The notes beneath the pieces were generated by a model. The model was given only the letters and a program-made list of their open reading frames with translations. It was not told the origin of the DNA and did not search any database. DNA of 64,000 nucleotides, from positions 326,494-390,493 of the forward strand of contig NKIU01000004.1 in the NCBI GenBank assembly GCA_002256245.1, in the 5' to 3' direction. Origin of the DNA: Pseudorhodobacter sp. PARRP1 (GTDB lineage Bacteria > Pseudomonadota > Alphaproteobacteria > Rhodobacterales > Rhodobacteraceae). Both the position numbers and the translations under genes were made by a program. Shown one piece after another: positions 37,672 through 46,218 of the stretch; the first letter of the stretch is position 1, and every line of letters starts with the position of its first letter.

Positions 37672-39540
37672 TTACGCGGCCTCGGCTGCTTCTTCATCCG
37701 CCGATTGGCGCGCCCACATCGCGGCATATTTGCCGTCGCGCGCCAAAAGTTCGTCATGCGTGCCGCGTTCGGTCACCACGCCGTCCTCCAGCACCAGAAT
37801 GCAATCGGCATCGGCAATCGTGGACAAACGGTGCGCGATGGTGATGACAGAGCGGCCCTGCCCCATTTCGCGCAAGCTCTCCTGAATGCTTTGCTCGGTC
37901 TGGGTGTCCAGCGCGCTGGTGGCTTCATCCAGCACAAGGATCGGCGGGTTTTTCAACAATGTGCGCGCGATGCCGACACGCTGCTTTTCGCCACCCGACA
38001 GCTTCAGCCCACGCTCGCCCACCGTGGTCTGGTAGCCATCGGGCAGGGACATGATAAAATCGTGGATCTTGGCCGCGCGTGCCGCGGCGATGATCTCAGC
38101 CTCGGTCGCGCCCGCGCGCCCGTAAGCGATGTTGTAATGCACGGTGTCATTGAACAACACCGTATCCTGCGGCACCACACCGATCAGCCCGTGCAGGCTG
38201 GTTTGCGTCACATCGCGCACATCCTGCCCGTCAATGCGGATGCTGCCGCCGGTCACGTCATAAAACCGGAACAAAAGCCGCCCGATGGTGGATTTACCCG
38301 ACCCCGATGGCCCAACCAAAGCATAACGTTGCCCCGGTTTCAGCGTAAACGAGATGCCCTTCAGGATCGGACGCGACGGGTCATAGGCAAAACGCACATC
38401 GTCAAAGCTGACCTCACCGCCCGAGATTTGCAACGCCGCAGCACCGGGTTTGTCGGTCACCTCCTCGGGCTGGCCCAGCAGATGGAACATCGCCGCCATA
38501 TCGACCAAGGCCTGCCGGATTTCGCGGTAAACCGTGCCCAGAAAGCCCAGCGGCATGGTGATCTGCACCATATAGGCGTTAACCATCACAAAATCGCCGA
38601 CGGTAAACTTGCCCGCCTGCACACCGTATGCCGACATCACCATCACCAGAATAAGCCCCGTCGTGATGATAAAACTCTGCCCCATGTTCAGCACCGACAG
38701 GCTTTGCCCGGTGCGCACGGCAAAGCCCTCATAGGCCGCCATCGCACGATCATAGCGGTCAGCCTCGCGGCTTTCGGCGTTGAAGTATTTCACGGTTTCA
38801 AAGTTCAGCAGGCTGTCGATGGCCTTCTGGTTGGCATCGGTGTCCTGATCGTTCATCTGACGGCGGATCTGCACGCGCCATTCGGTGACCTTGAAGGTAT
38901 AGACCACGTAAATCGTGATCGTCACCACCACCACCACGGCATAGGTCCAGCCGAAGTAAACGGCGAAGATGATGGATACCAGCGACAGCTCAAGGATCAG
39001 CGGCCCGATGGAAAGCAGCATGAAACGCAACAGAAAATCGACGCCCTTCACCCCGCGCTCGATCACGCGGGACAGACCGCCGGTCTTGCGGGTGATGTGA
39101 TAGCGCATCGACAGGCGGTGAATGTGGGTGAACGTCTCCAGCGCCAGCTTGCGCAGCGCGCGCTGGCCCACGCGCACGAACACCCAATCGCGGAATTCGC
39201 CAAACGCAACCGAGCCAAACCGGGCCAGACCGTAAGCCACCGTCAGCCCAACCGCGCCCAAACCCAGCATGGTTGCAGCATCCGGCGTGCGCCCGACCAG
39301 CGCATCGACCGCCTGTTTATACATGAACGGCATGGTGATCGACACCAGCTTGGCCAGCAGCAAAAACAGCATCGCCGCCACGACGCGCCGTTTGACCCAA
39401 GCCTCGCCCTTGGGCCACAGATAGGGGGCCACCCGTTTCATCGTGGCCCAGCCGCCTGCGTGGCCATCGGTTTCGGCGGCCGCACTGGCTGTCGTCGCAC
39501 TGGCTGTGGCCGGGTTGGCCTTGACTGTGGTGTTGCGCAT
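37672..39540 (-). CDS. Atm1-like ABC half-transporter
   Basis: A 622-residue exporter with an N-terminal six-helix membrane domain and a C-terminal ATPase. It belongs with Atm1/ABCB7/HMT1-type half-transporters, which export glutathione conjugates or metal-thiol complexes as homodimers. Characteristic stretches are VFVRVGQRALRKLALETFTH, the Walker A GPSGSGKSTIGRLL, signature LSGGEKQRVGIARTLL and Walker B ILVLDEATSALD. A low-complexity Thr/Ala N-terminus precedes the first helix. It is divergent from an ArsR regulator, which suggests metal- or arsenic-responsive control. The substrate is an inference. Confidence 0.9.
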   Translation of the reverse strand: MRNTTVKANPATASATTASAAAETDGHAGGWATMKRVAPYLWPKGEAWVKRRVVAAMLFLLLAKLVSITMPFMYKQAVDALVGRTPDAATMLGLGAVGLTVAYGLARFGSVAFGEFRDWVFVRVGQRALRKLALETFTHIHRLSMRYHITRKTGGLSRVIERGVKGVDFLLRFMLLSIGPLILELSLVSIIFAVYFGWTYAVVVVVTITIYVVYTFKVTEWRVQIRRQMNDQDTDANQKAIDSLLNFETVKYFNAESREADRYDRAMAAYEGFAVRTGQSLSVLNMGQSFIITTGLILVMVMSAYGVQAGKFTVGDFVMVNAYMVQITMPLGFLGTVYREIRQALVDMAAMFHLLGQPEEVTDKPGAAALQISGGEVSFDDVRFAYDPSRPILKGISFTLKPGQRYALVGPSGSGKSTIGRLLFRFYDVTGGSIRIDGQDVRDVTQTSLHGLIGVVPQDTVLFNDTVHYNIAYGRAGATEAEIIAAARAAKIHDFIMSLPDGYQTTVGERGLKLSGGEKQRVGIARTLLKNPPILVLDEATSALDTQTEQSIQESLREMGQGRSVITIAHRLSTIADADCILVLEDGVVTERGTHDELLARDGKYAAMWARQSADEEAAEAA

Positions 39541-39605
39541 CGCTTGATCCCTTATCGCAGGGGCCCAAAGGCCGCACCCGCTTTACCCGACCTCACATAT
39601 CCGCT

Positions 39606-39642
39606 ACACCAAGATAGTTCAATGATACATGAGCAGTTGAAA
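39606..39642. promoter_or_regulatory. Possible ArsR operator in Atm1/ArsR divergon
   Basis: The AT-rich 103-bp space between the two divergent genes contains AGTTCAATGATACATGAGC and then AGTTGAAAC, giving a TTCAA/TTGAA inverted repeat just before the ArsR GTG start. This could be an autoregulatory operator. There is no direct evidence for binding. Confidence 0.3.
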
Positions 39643-39643
39643 C

Positions 39644-40024
39644 GTGGAGAAATCCCAAGCCCTCGCCGCTTTGTCCGCCCTTGCCAATGATGCAAGGCTG
39701 GATCTGGTGCGTTTGCTGATGCCTTTGGGCGATCAGGGACTGGCCGCAGGCGAGATCAGCCGCACCTTGGGGCTGTCGTCGTCGCGGTTGTCGTTTCATC
39801 TCGCAGCCCTCGAGCAAGCCGGTCTGATCCGGTCGCGCAAGGTTGCACGCTACGTGTTCTATTCGGTGGATGCAGCCGGCATGGGGGCGACGATCAGCTT
39901 CCTTCTGAACGATTGCTGCATGGAACACCCCGAGGTGATGGCCTGCTGCCTCCACGACGCTGGCGTGACGGCCACCGTCGCAGCCCCGGTTCCCGCGCCC
40001 GTCACGGTGCCGCAGGGATCGTGA
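39644..40024 (+). CDS. ArsR-family metalloregulator
   Basis: A 126-residue winged-helix repressor. The DNA-binding part includes [48 protein letters not shown] and [12 protein letters not shown]. Two Cys pairs near the C-terminus ([14 protein letters not shown]) are likely metal(loid) ligands, followed by a Pro/Val/Ala tail. The start is a GTG with no clear ribosome-binding site. Its 3' end overlaps the 3' end of the LysM gene by 23 bp. Probably represses itself and the divergent Atm1-like gene. Confidence 0.88.
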   Translation: MEKSQALAALSALANDARLDLVRLLMPLGDQGLAAGEISRTLGLSSSRLSFHLAALEQAGLIRSRKVARYVFYSVDAAGMGATISFLLNDCCMEHPEVMACCLHDAGVTATVAAPVPAPVTVPQGS

Positions 40025-41513
40025 ACACCTGCCCCGGATAGATCAGGTTGGGGTCTTTGATCTTGGCCTTGTTGGCCTCAAACACCTGCACATACAGCAC
40101 GCCGTCGCCAAAGTTCTGCTGAGCGATGCCCCACAGAGTATAGCCCGGCTGCACGGTGACGGTGACAGGCGCTGCGGCCGAGACCGGTGCTGTGGCTGGT
40201 GCAGGCTGCGCCTTGGTGGCGTCAGCTGGCGCTGCTGCGGTTTCGGTGGTGGCCTCCGGGGCGGCGGCGGCTTCAGTGCCTACTGCGGTTTCGGTGGCCG
40301 CAGCAGTTTCCGTGCTGGCCGAGGTTTCGCTGGTTTGCGCTGTATCCGTGGCGGCGGGCTGTGCAACACTCGCCGCGGTTTGCGTGCTGGCGTCGGTTGC
40401 TGCCGCAGGCGCGGCATCCGGAGTTGTGGTTTCGGGTGCGGCTGCAACGGGGGCCGCGTCGGTGCTGACATCGGCAGCGGCGGTTGCGGCTGAAGGCGCT
40501 GGCGTTGTATCCGCTGGCGCTGGGGCCGTCGCGGCAGCCAAAGCCTCGAGCGTTTCGCGCTTGAACGGCGTTTCAAACCGCGAGGTCACGGTGCCATCCT
40601 CGGCCAACTGATCGACCCGCAGCGTGTAAATCCCTGCGGCCACGTCTTTCAGCGTCGCAGCCCAAGCGCCATCAGGCCCCGCCGCGATATCAGCAATCAC
40701 AGCGCCGTCCAGATACACCCGCAGCGCAGCACTCGCGCCTGCGCGCCCGCCCAGCATCACCGCCCCATCAGGCGCGTAGCTGATCGTATCGACCACCACA
40801 TTCGCGGCCACTTCGGCAGGCTCTTGCGCGCCCGATTGCACCACCTTCACGCCCTCGGGTGCCACCATCACCGCCGCCGGAGCCTGCAACACCGGCTCTG
40901 CCGCATCTGCCGCATCCGAACTGGGCGCAGCCGAACTGGGCGCAGCCGAACTGGCCGCAACCGGGGCCAGCGCGATCTTCTCGGCACCCGGCACCGCCAC
41001 GCCATCCGGCCCAACGGCCTGCAAGGTCAAAAGGCGCGCAACCGGGCTGGGGGCGACATCGAACAAGGCGGCAAACTTGCCCTGCCCGTCTGCGACTGCC
41101 GAGGCCACCGCGACCCCGTCCACCAGCAAAGACACCGTAGCGCCGGGTGCCGCAGCCCCCGCCACCGTCGCCGCGCCATCCGGCGCAACCCGCGCCACAT
41201 CAAAGCGCGGCAGGATCACGGCTGCGGCAGGCTGGCCCGCGTCGGGTGCAGGCGTTGCGGCTGCTTCGGTCGGGGCCTGCGCGGCCACGGCGGTCTCTGC
41301 CGCCGCCGGTTGCGCGGCCGCAGGCTGTGCCGCAGACCCGGTTGCCGCTGGTGCAACCGCCACAAGCGGATCAGCAGGAGGCCCGTCTGGATAGGGCGGC
41401 ACGCCGTCCAGCGCGCGGTTCACGCCGAAAATCCCCAGCACCACCACAACCACCGCGCCCGCAACCCACACCGCGCCCCGCGCGCCCGCGCTCAACCCAT
41501 TCCAACCAGCCAT
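40002..41513 (-). CDS. Membrane-anchored Ala-rich LysM protein
   Basis: A 503-residue envelope protein. A membrane anchor ([20 protein letters not shown]) is followed by a long Ala/Pro/Thr-rich, low-complexity stretch with two or three Ig-like beta modules (for example [35 protein letters not shown]). A LysM domain closes the protein ([17 protein letters not shown], then [10 protein letters not shown]), which binds peptidoglycan. The layout suggests a spacer reaching from the inner membrane to the cell wall. LysM proteins of this form are common in Rhodobacteraceae, with no precise role known. Confidence 0.85.
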   Translation of the reverse strand: MAGWNGLSAGARGAVWVAGAVVVVVLGIFGVNRALDGVPPYPDGPPADPLVAVAPAATGSAAQPAAAQPAAAETAVAAQAPTEAAATPAPDAGQPAAAVILPRFDVARVAPDGAATVAGAAAPGATVSLLVDGVAVASAVADGQGKFAALFDVAPSPVARLLTLQAVGPDGVAVPGAEKIALAPVAASSAAPSSAAPSSDAADAAEPVLQAPAAVMVAPEGVKVVQSGAQEPAEVAANVVVDTISYAPDGAVMLGGRAGASAALRVYLDGAVIADIAAGPDGAWAATLKDVAAGIYTLRVDQLAEDGTVTSRFETPFKRETLEALAAATAPAPADTTPAPSAATAAADVSTDAAPVAAAPETTTPDAAPAAATDASTQTAASVAQPAATDTAQTSETSASTETAAATETAVGTEAAAAPEATTETAAAPADATKAQPAPATAPVSAAAPVTVTVQPGYTLWGIAQQNFGDGVLYVQVFEANKAKIKDPNLIYPGQVFTIPAAP

Positions 41514-41605
41514 CGCTTCCCCCGATCAAGACCTGTTCCCGGCCCTTCTTTCTTTCGTCATGGAACCCCTATATCAGGCGTCAACGCAACAATTTTCGGA
41601 TAGAT

Positions 41606-42169
41606 ATGCTCATGGCCCGTGCTCTGCCTTCGATCTGTGTCTTCTGTGGCGCGCGTGCGGGCGTCAACCCGGCCCACACCATCGCCGCCCGCGCGATGGG
41701 GGCGGCAATCGCGGCGCAAGGCTGGCGGCTGGTTTACGGCGCGGGCGATGTCGGCCTGATGGGCGAAGTCGCCCGCAGCGCGCAAAGCGCCGGTGCGCCG
41801 ACGTTTGGCGTCATCCCCACCCATCTGATGTCGGCCGAGCGCGGCAAGCAGGATCTGACCCAACTGGTGATCACCGAGGACATGCACGAGCGCAAGAAGG
41901 TGATGTTCATGAACTCGGATGCCATCGTGGTGCTGCCCGGTGGCGCAGGCAGTCTGGATGAGTTTTTCGAAGTGCTGACCTGGGCGCAAATCGGCCTGCA
42001 CCGCAAACCGATCTTCCTGTTGAACGCGGAAGGCTACTGGAACCCACTGATCGCCCTGCTCGATCACATCATCGCCGAAGGCTTCGCTGATGCCTCGGTG
42101 AAAACCTACTTCACCGCCGTGGCGGATGTGCCCGCGCTGACCGAAGCCCTGCGCAGCGCCTTGTCCTGA
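41606..42169 (+). CDS. LOG-family nucleoside 5'-monophosphate phosphoribohydrolase
   Basis: A 187-residue Rossmann-fold protein of the TIGR00730/LOG family, which hydrolyses the base from cytokinin-type or other nucleotide monophosphates. The start ICVFCGARAGVNPAH, GWRLVYGAGDVGLMGEVA, and the motif VLPGGAGSLDEFFEVLTW (a PGGxGxxxE variant) are all present. Two in-frame ATGs (41606 and 41612) are both possible. Its 3' end overlaps the convergent rarD gene by 64 bp. Confidence 0.9.
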   Translation: MLMARALPSICVFCGARAGVNPAHTIAARAMGAAIAAQGWRLVYGAGDVGLMGEVARSAQSAGAPTFGVIPTHLMSAERGKQDLTQLVITEDMHERKKVMFMNSDAIVVLPGGAGSLDEFFEVLTWAQIGLHRKPIFLLNAEGYWNPLIALLDHIIAEGFADASVKTYFTAVADVPALTEALRSALS

Positions 42170-43035
42170 CGCCAGGACGCCGCCGAATATATCGCCAACG
42201 CCAGCCAGATCAGCCCGAAGGCCAGCAGGTGCCAACGCGAGATCGGCTCAAGAAACACCAGCACCGCTGTCAGAAATTGCAGCGTGGGGTTCAGGAATTG
42301 CACCAGCCCAAGTGTCGCCATCGACACCCGGCGCGCGGCATAGCTGAACAGCATCAGCGGCACGCCCGTGATCAGCCCCGTCCACGGCAGCCACAGGCTC
42401 AGGCTTAGATCGCGGCCAAACCAGCCCGCAGACGGCCCGGCCAAACCCAATTCTGCATAGGCCAGATAGCACAGCGCAACCGGTGCCATCACCGCAACCT
42501 CTGCCGTCACAGACACGATGGGCGGCGCAGAAACCCCACGTTTCAGCGCCGAATAGCTGGCGAAAGTGGCCGCCAGCGACAGCGCAATCAGCGGAGCCAC
42601 GCCAAGCCCATAGGTCAAAAGCCCGACGCCAAGCGACGCAAGTGCCACCGACAACACCTGCGGCAGCGCCAGCCGTTCACCAAAAGCGGCAAAGCCGATC
42701 AGCACCGCGACGAGGGGGAAGATGTAATAGCCAAGGCTCGCCTCTACCGCGTGACCGCTTTGCACCGCCCAGATGAAGATGAACCAATTGGCCGAAATCA
42801 GCAGCGTCGCCAGCAGCACCCTGCCCCGCTGCGCGCCTTGCAACAGCCCCGCCACCGCGCCCAAGCGGCGCTGCGCCAGCAGCACGCCGCCAAAGATCAG
42901 CAGCGTCCACAGGGTGCGATGCGCCAACATCTCGGGGGCGGCCACCTGCGACAGATGCCTGTAATAGGCTGGCCCGCCGCCCCAGATCAGGCAGGCCAGC
43001 ACCACCGCCAAAACGCCCTTGCGCGCCTCGGTCAT
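42106..43035 (-). CDS. rarD: RarD-type EamA transporter
   Basis: A 309-residue ten-helix transporter of the RarD branch of the drug/metabolite superfamily. LACLIWGGGPAYYRHL, EMLAHRTLWTLLI, ISANWFIFIWAVQSGHAVEASLGYYI and LQFLNPTLQFLTAV-like (LVQFLNPTLQFLTAV) are clear RarD signatures. The substrate is unknown; chloramphenicol resistance was reported for distant members. It overlaps the phosphoesterase stop by 4 bp, so it forms the end of a sodB-phosphoesterase-rarD operon. Confidence 0.9.
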   Translation of the reverse strand: MTEARKGVLAVVLACLIWGGGPAYYRHLSQVAAPEMLAHRTLWTLLIFGGVLLAQRRLGAVAGLLQGAQRGRVLLATLLISANWFIFIWAVQSGHAVEASLGYYIFPLVAVLIGFAAFGERLALPQVLSVALASLGVGLLTYGLGVAPLIALSLAATFASYSALKRGVSAPPIVSVTAEVAVMAPVALCYLAYAELGLAGPSAGWFGRDLSLSLWLPWTGLITGVPLMLFSYAARRVSMATLGLVQFLNPTLQFLTAVLVFLEPISRWHLLAFGLIWLALAIYSAASWRQDKALRRASVSAGTSATAVK

Positions 43036-43922
43036 GCCAGATCAACCACGGTGATCTCGGGCGGCACCCCGAAGCGGATCGGCAGACCCGAGCAGCCCAG
43101 CCCGCCCGATACCACCAGATCGCGCCCGCCTTCGCGGAAATGGCCGTAATCAAAACGCTGCCCAAAGCGCGACGGCACCACAGGCGCCCAGGGCCCAAAG
43201 CGGATTTGCCCGCCATGCGTGTGCCCCGACAGCGTCAGCGCCACCCGATCGGGCACTGTGACAAACTGATCAGGTTCGTGTGCCAGCAAGATCGCCGGAT
43301 CATCGCCGCTCATCTGCGCCACCACCCCCGGCACATCCGACATGCCGACAATGTCGTGGCGGTCCTCGCGCTGAAAGCACGCCTGACTGTCGGTGCCGCC
43401 CAGCCAGAACGCCGCATCCCCGGCCCCCAGCTTCACCGCGCGGTTGGCCAGAACCGGAATGCCCGCAGCTTCCAGCACGCTCTGGCTGTGGCAAGGCCCG
43501 GCGCGGCGGGCGATGGCGGCAGGATCGTCCCACCAGTCGTGATTACCCATCACCGCAAACACCCCCAGCGGCGCGCGCAGGCCCGCCAATATCGGCGCAA
43601 TCGCCTCAATCGGCACCTTGCGGGTCTGAAACCGGTGCGAGGCGCGATAATCGCCCATCAGCGCGATCAGATCCGCGCCCTGCGCATTGGCCAGATCGAC
43701 CACCTGCGCCACCCGGCGCTCGTTCATGCCAAAACCTGTGGCGTGCACATCCGCCACCATCGCGATCCGCAAGCGTTGGTCGCGCCGCCAACCTGCCGGT
43801 TGCACCGCCCAATTCTGCACCCGCAGCCGCAGCGCCGCCTCGGCCACCGCGTAGCCGCCGATGAAAAAGCCTGCCAAGGTTCCCCCCAGCAGGCCTTTCA
43901 GAAATCCCCTGCGGGAGATCAT
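43032..43922 (-). CDS. Tat-exported metallophosphoesterase
   Basis: A 296-residue calcineurin-like phosphoesterase. The N-terminus MISRRGFLKGLLGGTLAGFF is a twin-arginine signal, so it acts folded in the periplasm or as a membrane-anchored enzyme. The two-metal site motifs run in order: VADVHATG, LMGDYRAS, VMGNHDWWD, and LSGHTHGGQ. It resembles YaeI-type phosphodiesterases that act on lipid-linked substrates. It begins 1 bp after the sodB stop. Confidence 0.9.
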   Translation of the reverse strand: MISRRGFLKGLLGGTLAGFFIGGYAVAEAALRLRVQNWAVQPAGWRRDQRLRIAMVADVHATGFGMNERRVAQVVDLANAQGADLIALMGDYRASHRFQTRKVPIEAIAPILAGLRAPLGVFAVMGNHDWWDDPAAIARRAGPCHSQSVLEAAGIPVLANRAVKLGAGDAAFWLGGTDSQACFQREDRHDIVGMSDVPGVVAQMSGDDPAILLAHEPDQFVTVPDRVALTLSGHTHGGQIRFGPWAPVVPSRFGQRFDYGHFREGGRDLVVSGGLGCSGLPIRFGVPPEITVVDLA

Positions 43923-44522
43923 TTACAGCTTGGCTGCAACCGCTTCCCAGTTCACCAGCTTGTCGAGGAAGTTCGAAAGATAAGCCGGACGCTTGTTGCG
44001 GAAGTCGATGTAGTAGGAATGCTCCCACACATCGCAGCCCAGAAGTGCAGTTTGGCCAAAGCACAGCGGGTTCACGCCGTTTTCGGTCTTGGTGACCTTC
44101 AGGCTGCCGTCCTTGTCTTTCACCAGCCATGCCCAGCCCGAACCGAACTGGCCCGCACCCGCTGCCGCGAAATCTTCTTTGAACTTGGCAACCGAGCCAA
44201 ACGCCTCAACCAGCGCCTTTTCCAGATCGCCGGGCATGGCTTTGCCGGCAGGCCCCATCACTTCCCAGAACAGGTTGTGATTCCAATGCTGCGACGCATT
44301 GTTGAAGATGCCGTTCTGCGCGACCGAACCCGCAACATAGGTGCCCTTCACGATGTCTTCCAGCGACTTGGCTTCCCACTCGGTGCCCGCAATCAGCTTG
44401 TTGCCGTTATCGACATAGGCCTTGTGGTGCAGATCGTGGTGGAATTCCAACGTCTCTTTCGACATGCCAAGGCCTGCCAAAGCGTCATGGGCATAGGGAA
44501 GATCGGGAAGCGTGAAAGCCAT
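43923..44522 (-). CDS. sodB: Superoxide dismutase (Fe/Mn)
   Basis: A 199-residue Fe/Mn superoxide dismutase converting superoxide to oxygen and peroxide. Metal ligands are seen in LEFHHDLHHKAYVDN, NASQHWNHNLFWEVM, and LLGCDVWEHSYYIDFRN, with the C-terminal NWEAV. AGGAG lies 9 bp upstream of the start, below a probable sigma70 promoter at 44556-44585. No signal peptide, so cytoplasmic. The metal cannot be settled by eye, although QTALLGCDVWEH is iron-type in character. Confidence 0.96.
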   Translation of the reverse strand: MAFTLPDLPYAHDALAGLGMSKETLEFHHDLHHKAYVDNGNKLIAGTEWEAKSLEDIVKGTYVAGSVAQNGIFNNASQHWNHNLFWEVMGPAGKAMPGDLEKALVEAFGSVAKFKEDFAAAGAGQFGSGWAWLVKDKDGSLKVTKTENGVNPLCFGQTALLGCDVWEHSYYIDFRNKRPAYLSNFLDKLVNWEAVAAKL

Positions 44523-44555
44523 CGGATATACTCCTGTTCAGATGTGCATTGCCCT

Positions 44556-44585
44556 CTATAAGTGGCTTTGCCGCGGCAAGGTCAA
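44556..44585 (-). promoter_or_regulatory. Probable sodB promoter with palindrome in spacer
   Basis: On the minus strand, TTGACC (44585-44580) and TTATAG (44561-44556) are 18 bp apart, a good sigma70-type pair upstream of sodB. The spacer contains the perfect 12-bp palindrome TTGCCGCGGCAA (44568-44579), directly against the -35 box, where a repressor could block RNA polymerase. Both assignments are from sequence alone. Confidence 0.55.
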
Positions 44586-44644
44586 GGGCCAGAGCGGTAT
44601 TTCCCGACTTCTTTACTTATTCCCGCGCAGCGGCTTGGCGACCC

Positions 44645-45055
44645 TCACTTGCTTCGCGTGCAACGCCCTTCGCTGGAGAATTCGTTGTCATAACCGACCG
44701 GCACCACTGTCAGCGACAAACGACCATCGGCAAACACGCGCGCGCGATACTTCCACGAGGTCGTGTTGGTCGGCCCCTTCAGCGATTTCAACTGCCAGTC
44801 GAACACCGTGCGCACATCGCTTTCCGATTGCAACTTGCCCGCAATCGGCTTGCCAACAGTATCCATGATGATCGGATCATTGACCAAAACCTCACCCGAG
44901 GCCCGATCATACGAGATCACATATTCCGGCTGTATCACCGAATCCGACCGCCCCGCCTCGGGTTTACAATCATAAACCACCGGCTTTGCGCTGGCAGCAT
45001 TGGCGGCCAAGGCCAAAGCAATCGCAATAACACCAGTTTTAACGCACGACTTCAT
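44645..45055 (-). CDS. Secreted hypothetical protein, paralogue 1
   Basis: A 136-residue exported protein with signal peptide MKSCVKTGVIAIALALAANA and a mature domain starting near KPVVYDCKPEAG. It shares a pattern with its upstream neighbour (45111-45554): VxDC near the start, a YxxxY segment, VGKPIxxKL, FxW and a final G-x-C, so the two are tandem paralogues. Two conserved cysteines may form a disulfide. No family is recognised. Start 45055 is where the signal peptide begins. Codon use is somewhat lower in GC than neighbours. Confidence 0.7.
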   Translation of the reverse strand: MKSCVKTGVIAIALALAANAASAKPVVYDCKPEAGRSDSVIQPEYVISYDRASGEVLVNDPIIMDTVGKPIAGKLQSESDVRTVFDWQLKSLKGPTNTTSWKYRARVFADGRLSLTVVPVGYDNEFSSEGRCTRSK

Positions 45056-45110
45056 ATCCGCATTCCTTGTTTTAACGGCCGAAAGACCTGACACCTGACA
45101 CGCCAAAGCG

Positions 45111-45554
45111 CTATTGCTTGGTCTTTGATTTTTTGGCCTTGCCCGTTTTCTCGTCGATCACGTCACATTTGCCCGAAGCCGTGAAGTTGATCGCCTCGCC
45201 CGGCACACCTGCGGCCATCGCCGTCATATGTGCCGTCATGGCTTTGGGGTCTAAGGTATTGCGATAGCGCATGAATGCCTTGGCCTTGAACCTGTCCGTC
45301 ACCTCGATTTTCCAGGTGAACACCAGCTTGTCGGCCTTTGTTTCAAGCTTGGCCTCAATCGGTTTGCCAACCTTGAATTTGATGTAACCGTCAATCACCG
45401 CTGCCGACGGATCACCCGCTTCATAGGCGAATATATAACGCTCGGTGATAAAAGACTCTTCATTCGTCTTGTATGTGCAATCCACAACAGCGGCATTCAA
45501 AGACGAAGCAACACACATCCCGGCGGCAAGCGCCAAACCAAATTTAAACATCAT
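45111..45554 (-). CDS. Secreted hypothetical protein, paralogue 2
   Basis: A 147-residue exported protein: signal peptide MMFKFGLALAAGMCVASSLN, then a beta-rich domain (VVDCTYKTNEESF, RYIFAYEAGD, KFKVGKPIEAKL, LVFTWKIEV) and a very basic tail (EKTGKAKKSKTKQ). It is a paralogue of the next gene downstream, with about 55 bp between them, and the pair is probably one transcript. The function is unknown; small size and export suggest a periplasmic or surface role. Confidence 0.7.
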   Translation of the reverse strand: MMFKFGLALAAGMCVASSLNAAVVDCTYKTNEESFITERYIFAYEAGDPSAAVIDGYIKFKVGKPIEAKLETKADKLVFTWKIEVTDRFKAKAFMRYRNTLDPKAMTAHMTAMAAGVPGEAINFTASGKCDVIDEKTGKAKKSKTKQ

Positions 45555-45651
45555 TTCCCATTCTGACCAACATTACCCCAACGCTAGCGGAGCATATCTG
45601 CGCCAGCAAGAATGATCGCGTCAAAACAAGAAATATCTGCTGCCTGCGATG

Positions 45652-46218
45652 TCAGTCGAGTTCACTACCCGGCGCCGCCGAATGGCTGAGCAAGCCCATC
45701 ACATACCCCGCGACCGAGCGGAAGCAGACCAGCATGAAACCGTCGCCGTCGCGCCAGAACGCGGCCGCCACCTGTGCGGCACGGGTGCGGCGCAACTCGG
45801 TCGCGCCCATGGTCGCAAAATCCACCGGCGACAGCTTGGCCAGCACCTGATCCGCACGGGCACCCTCGATGCGGAACACCGCACGGGCGTCCGACAGCGT
45901 GACCGCCAGGTGATGCTGCCCCTTCAGCGCCGCGGCAATCTTCACCAACGCCGCATCGGTTTCGCCATAAGGCATGATCAGCAGATATTCGTCCGGGCTC
46001 ATCCAACCCGCCGCGCGTTCGCCTGCGGTTTCAATCTGCCGCACGGCCGGAACCGGCGTGCCGACCACCGCCATGATCGCCTCTGCAAGCCCCGGCACAT
46101 CGGCCTTGGCGCGCAGCGAAATCATCCCCAGCGGGCCGACCTCGCGCACCTTTGCAAAGCCATCGAACGCGGCTTGCCCCAACGGGCTGACAATCCGGGC
46201 ATTGACTGCATCAGACAT
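45652..46218 (-). CDS. soxG: Sarcosine oxidase subunit gamma
   Basis: A 188-residue gamma subunit of heterotetrameric sarcosine oxidase. The protein folds like part of the GcvT aminomethyltransferase and packs on the alpha subunit. SPDEYLLIMPYGETDAALVKIAAAL, VTLSDARAVFRIEGARADQVLAKL and FWRDGDGFMLVCFRSVAGYVM fit the family. The start overlaps the soxA stop by 8 bp. Last gene of the sox operon. Confidence 0.92.
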   Translation of the reverse strand: MSDAVNARIVSPLGQAAFDGFAKVREVGPLGMISLRAKADVPGLAEAIMAVVGTPVPAVRQIETAGERAAGWMSPDEYLLIMPYGETDAALVKIAAALKGQHHLAVTLSDARAVFRIEGARADQVLAKLSPVDFATMGATELRRTRAAQVAAAFWRDGDGFMLVCFRSVAGYVMGLLSHSAAPGSELD

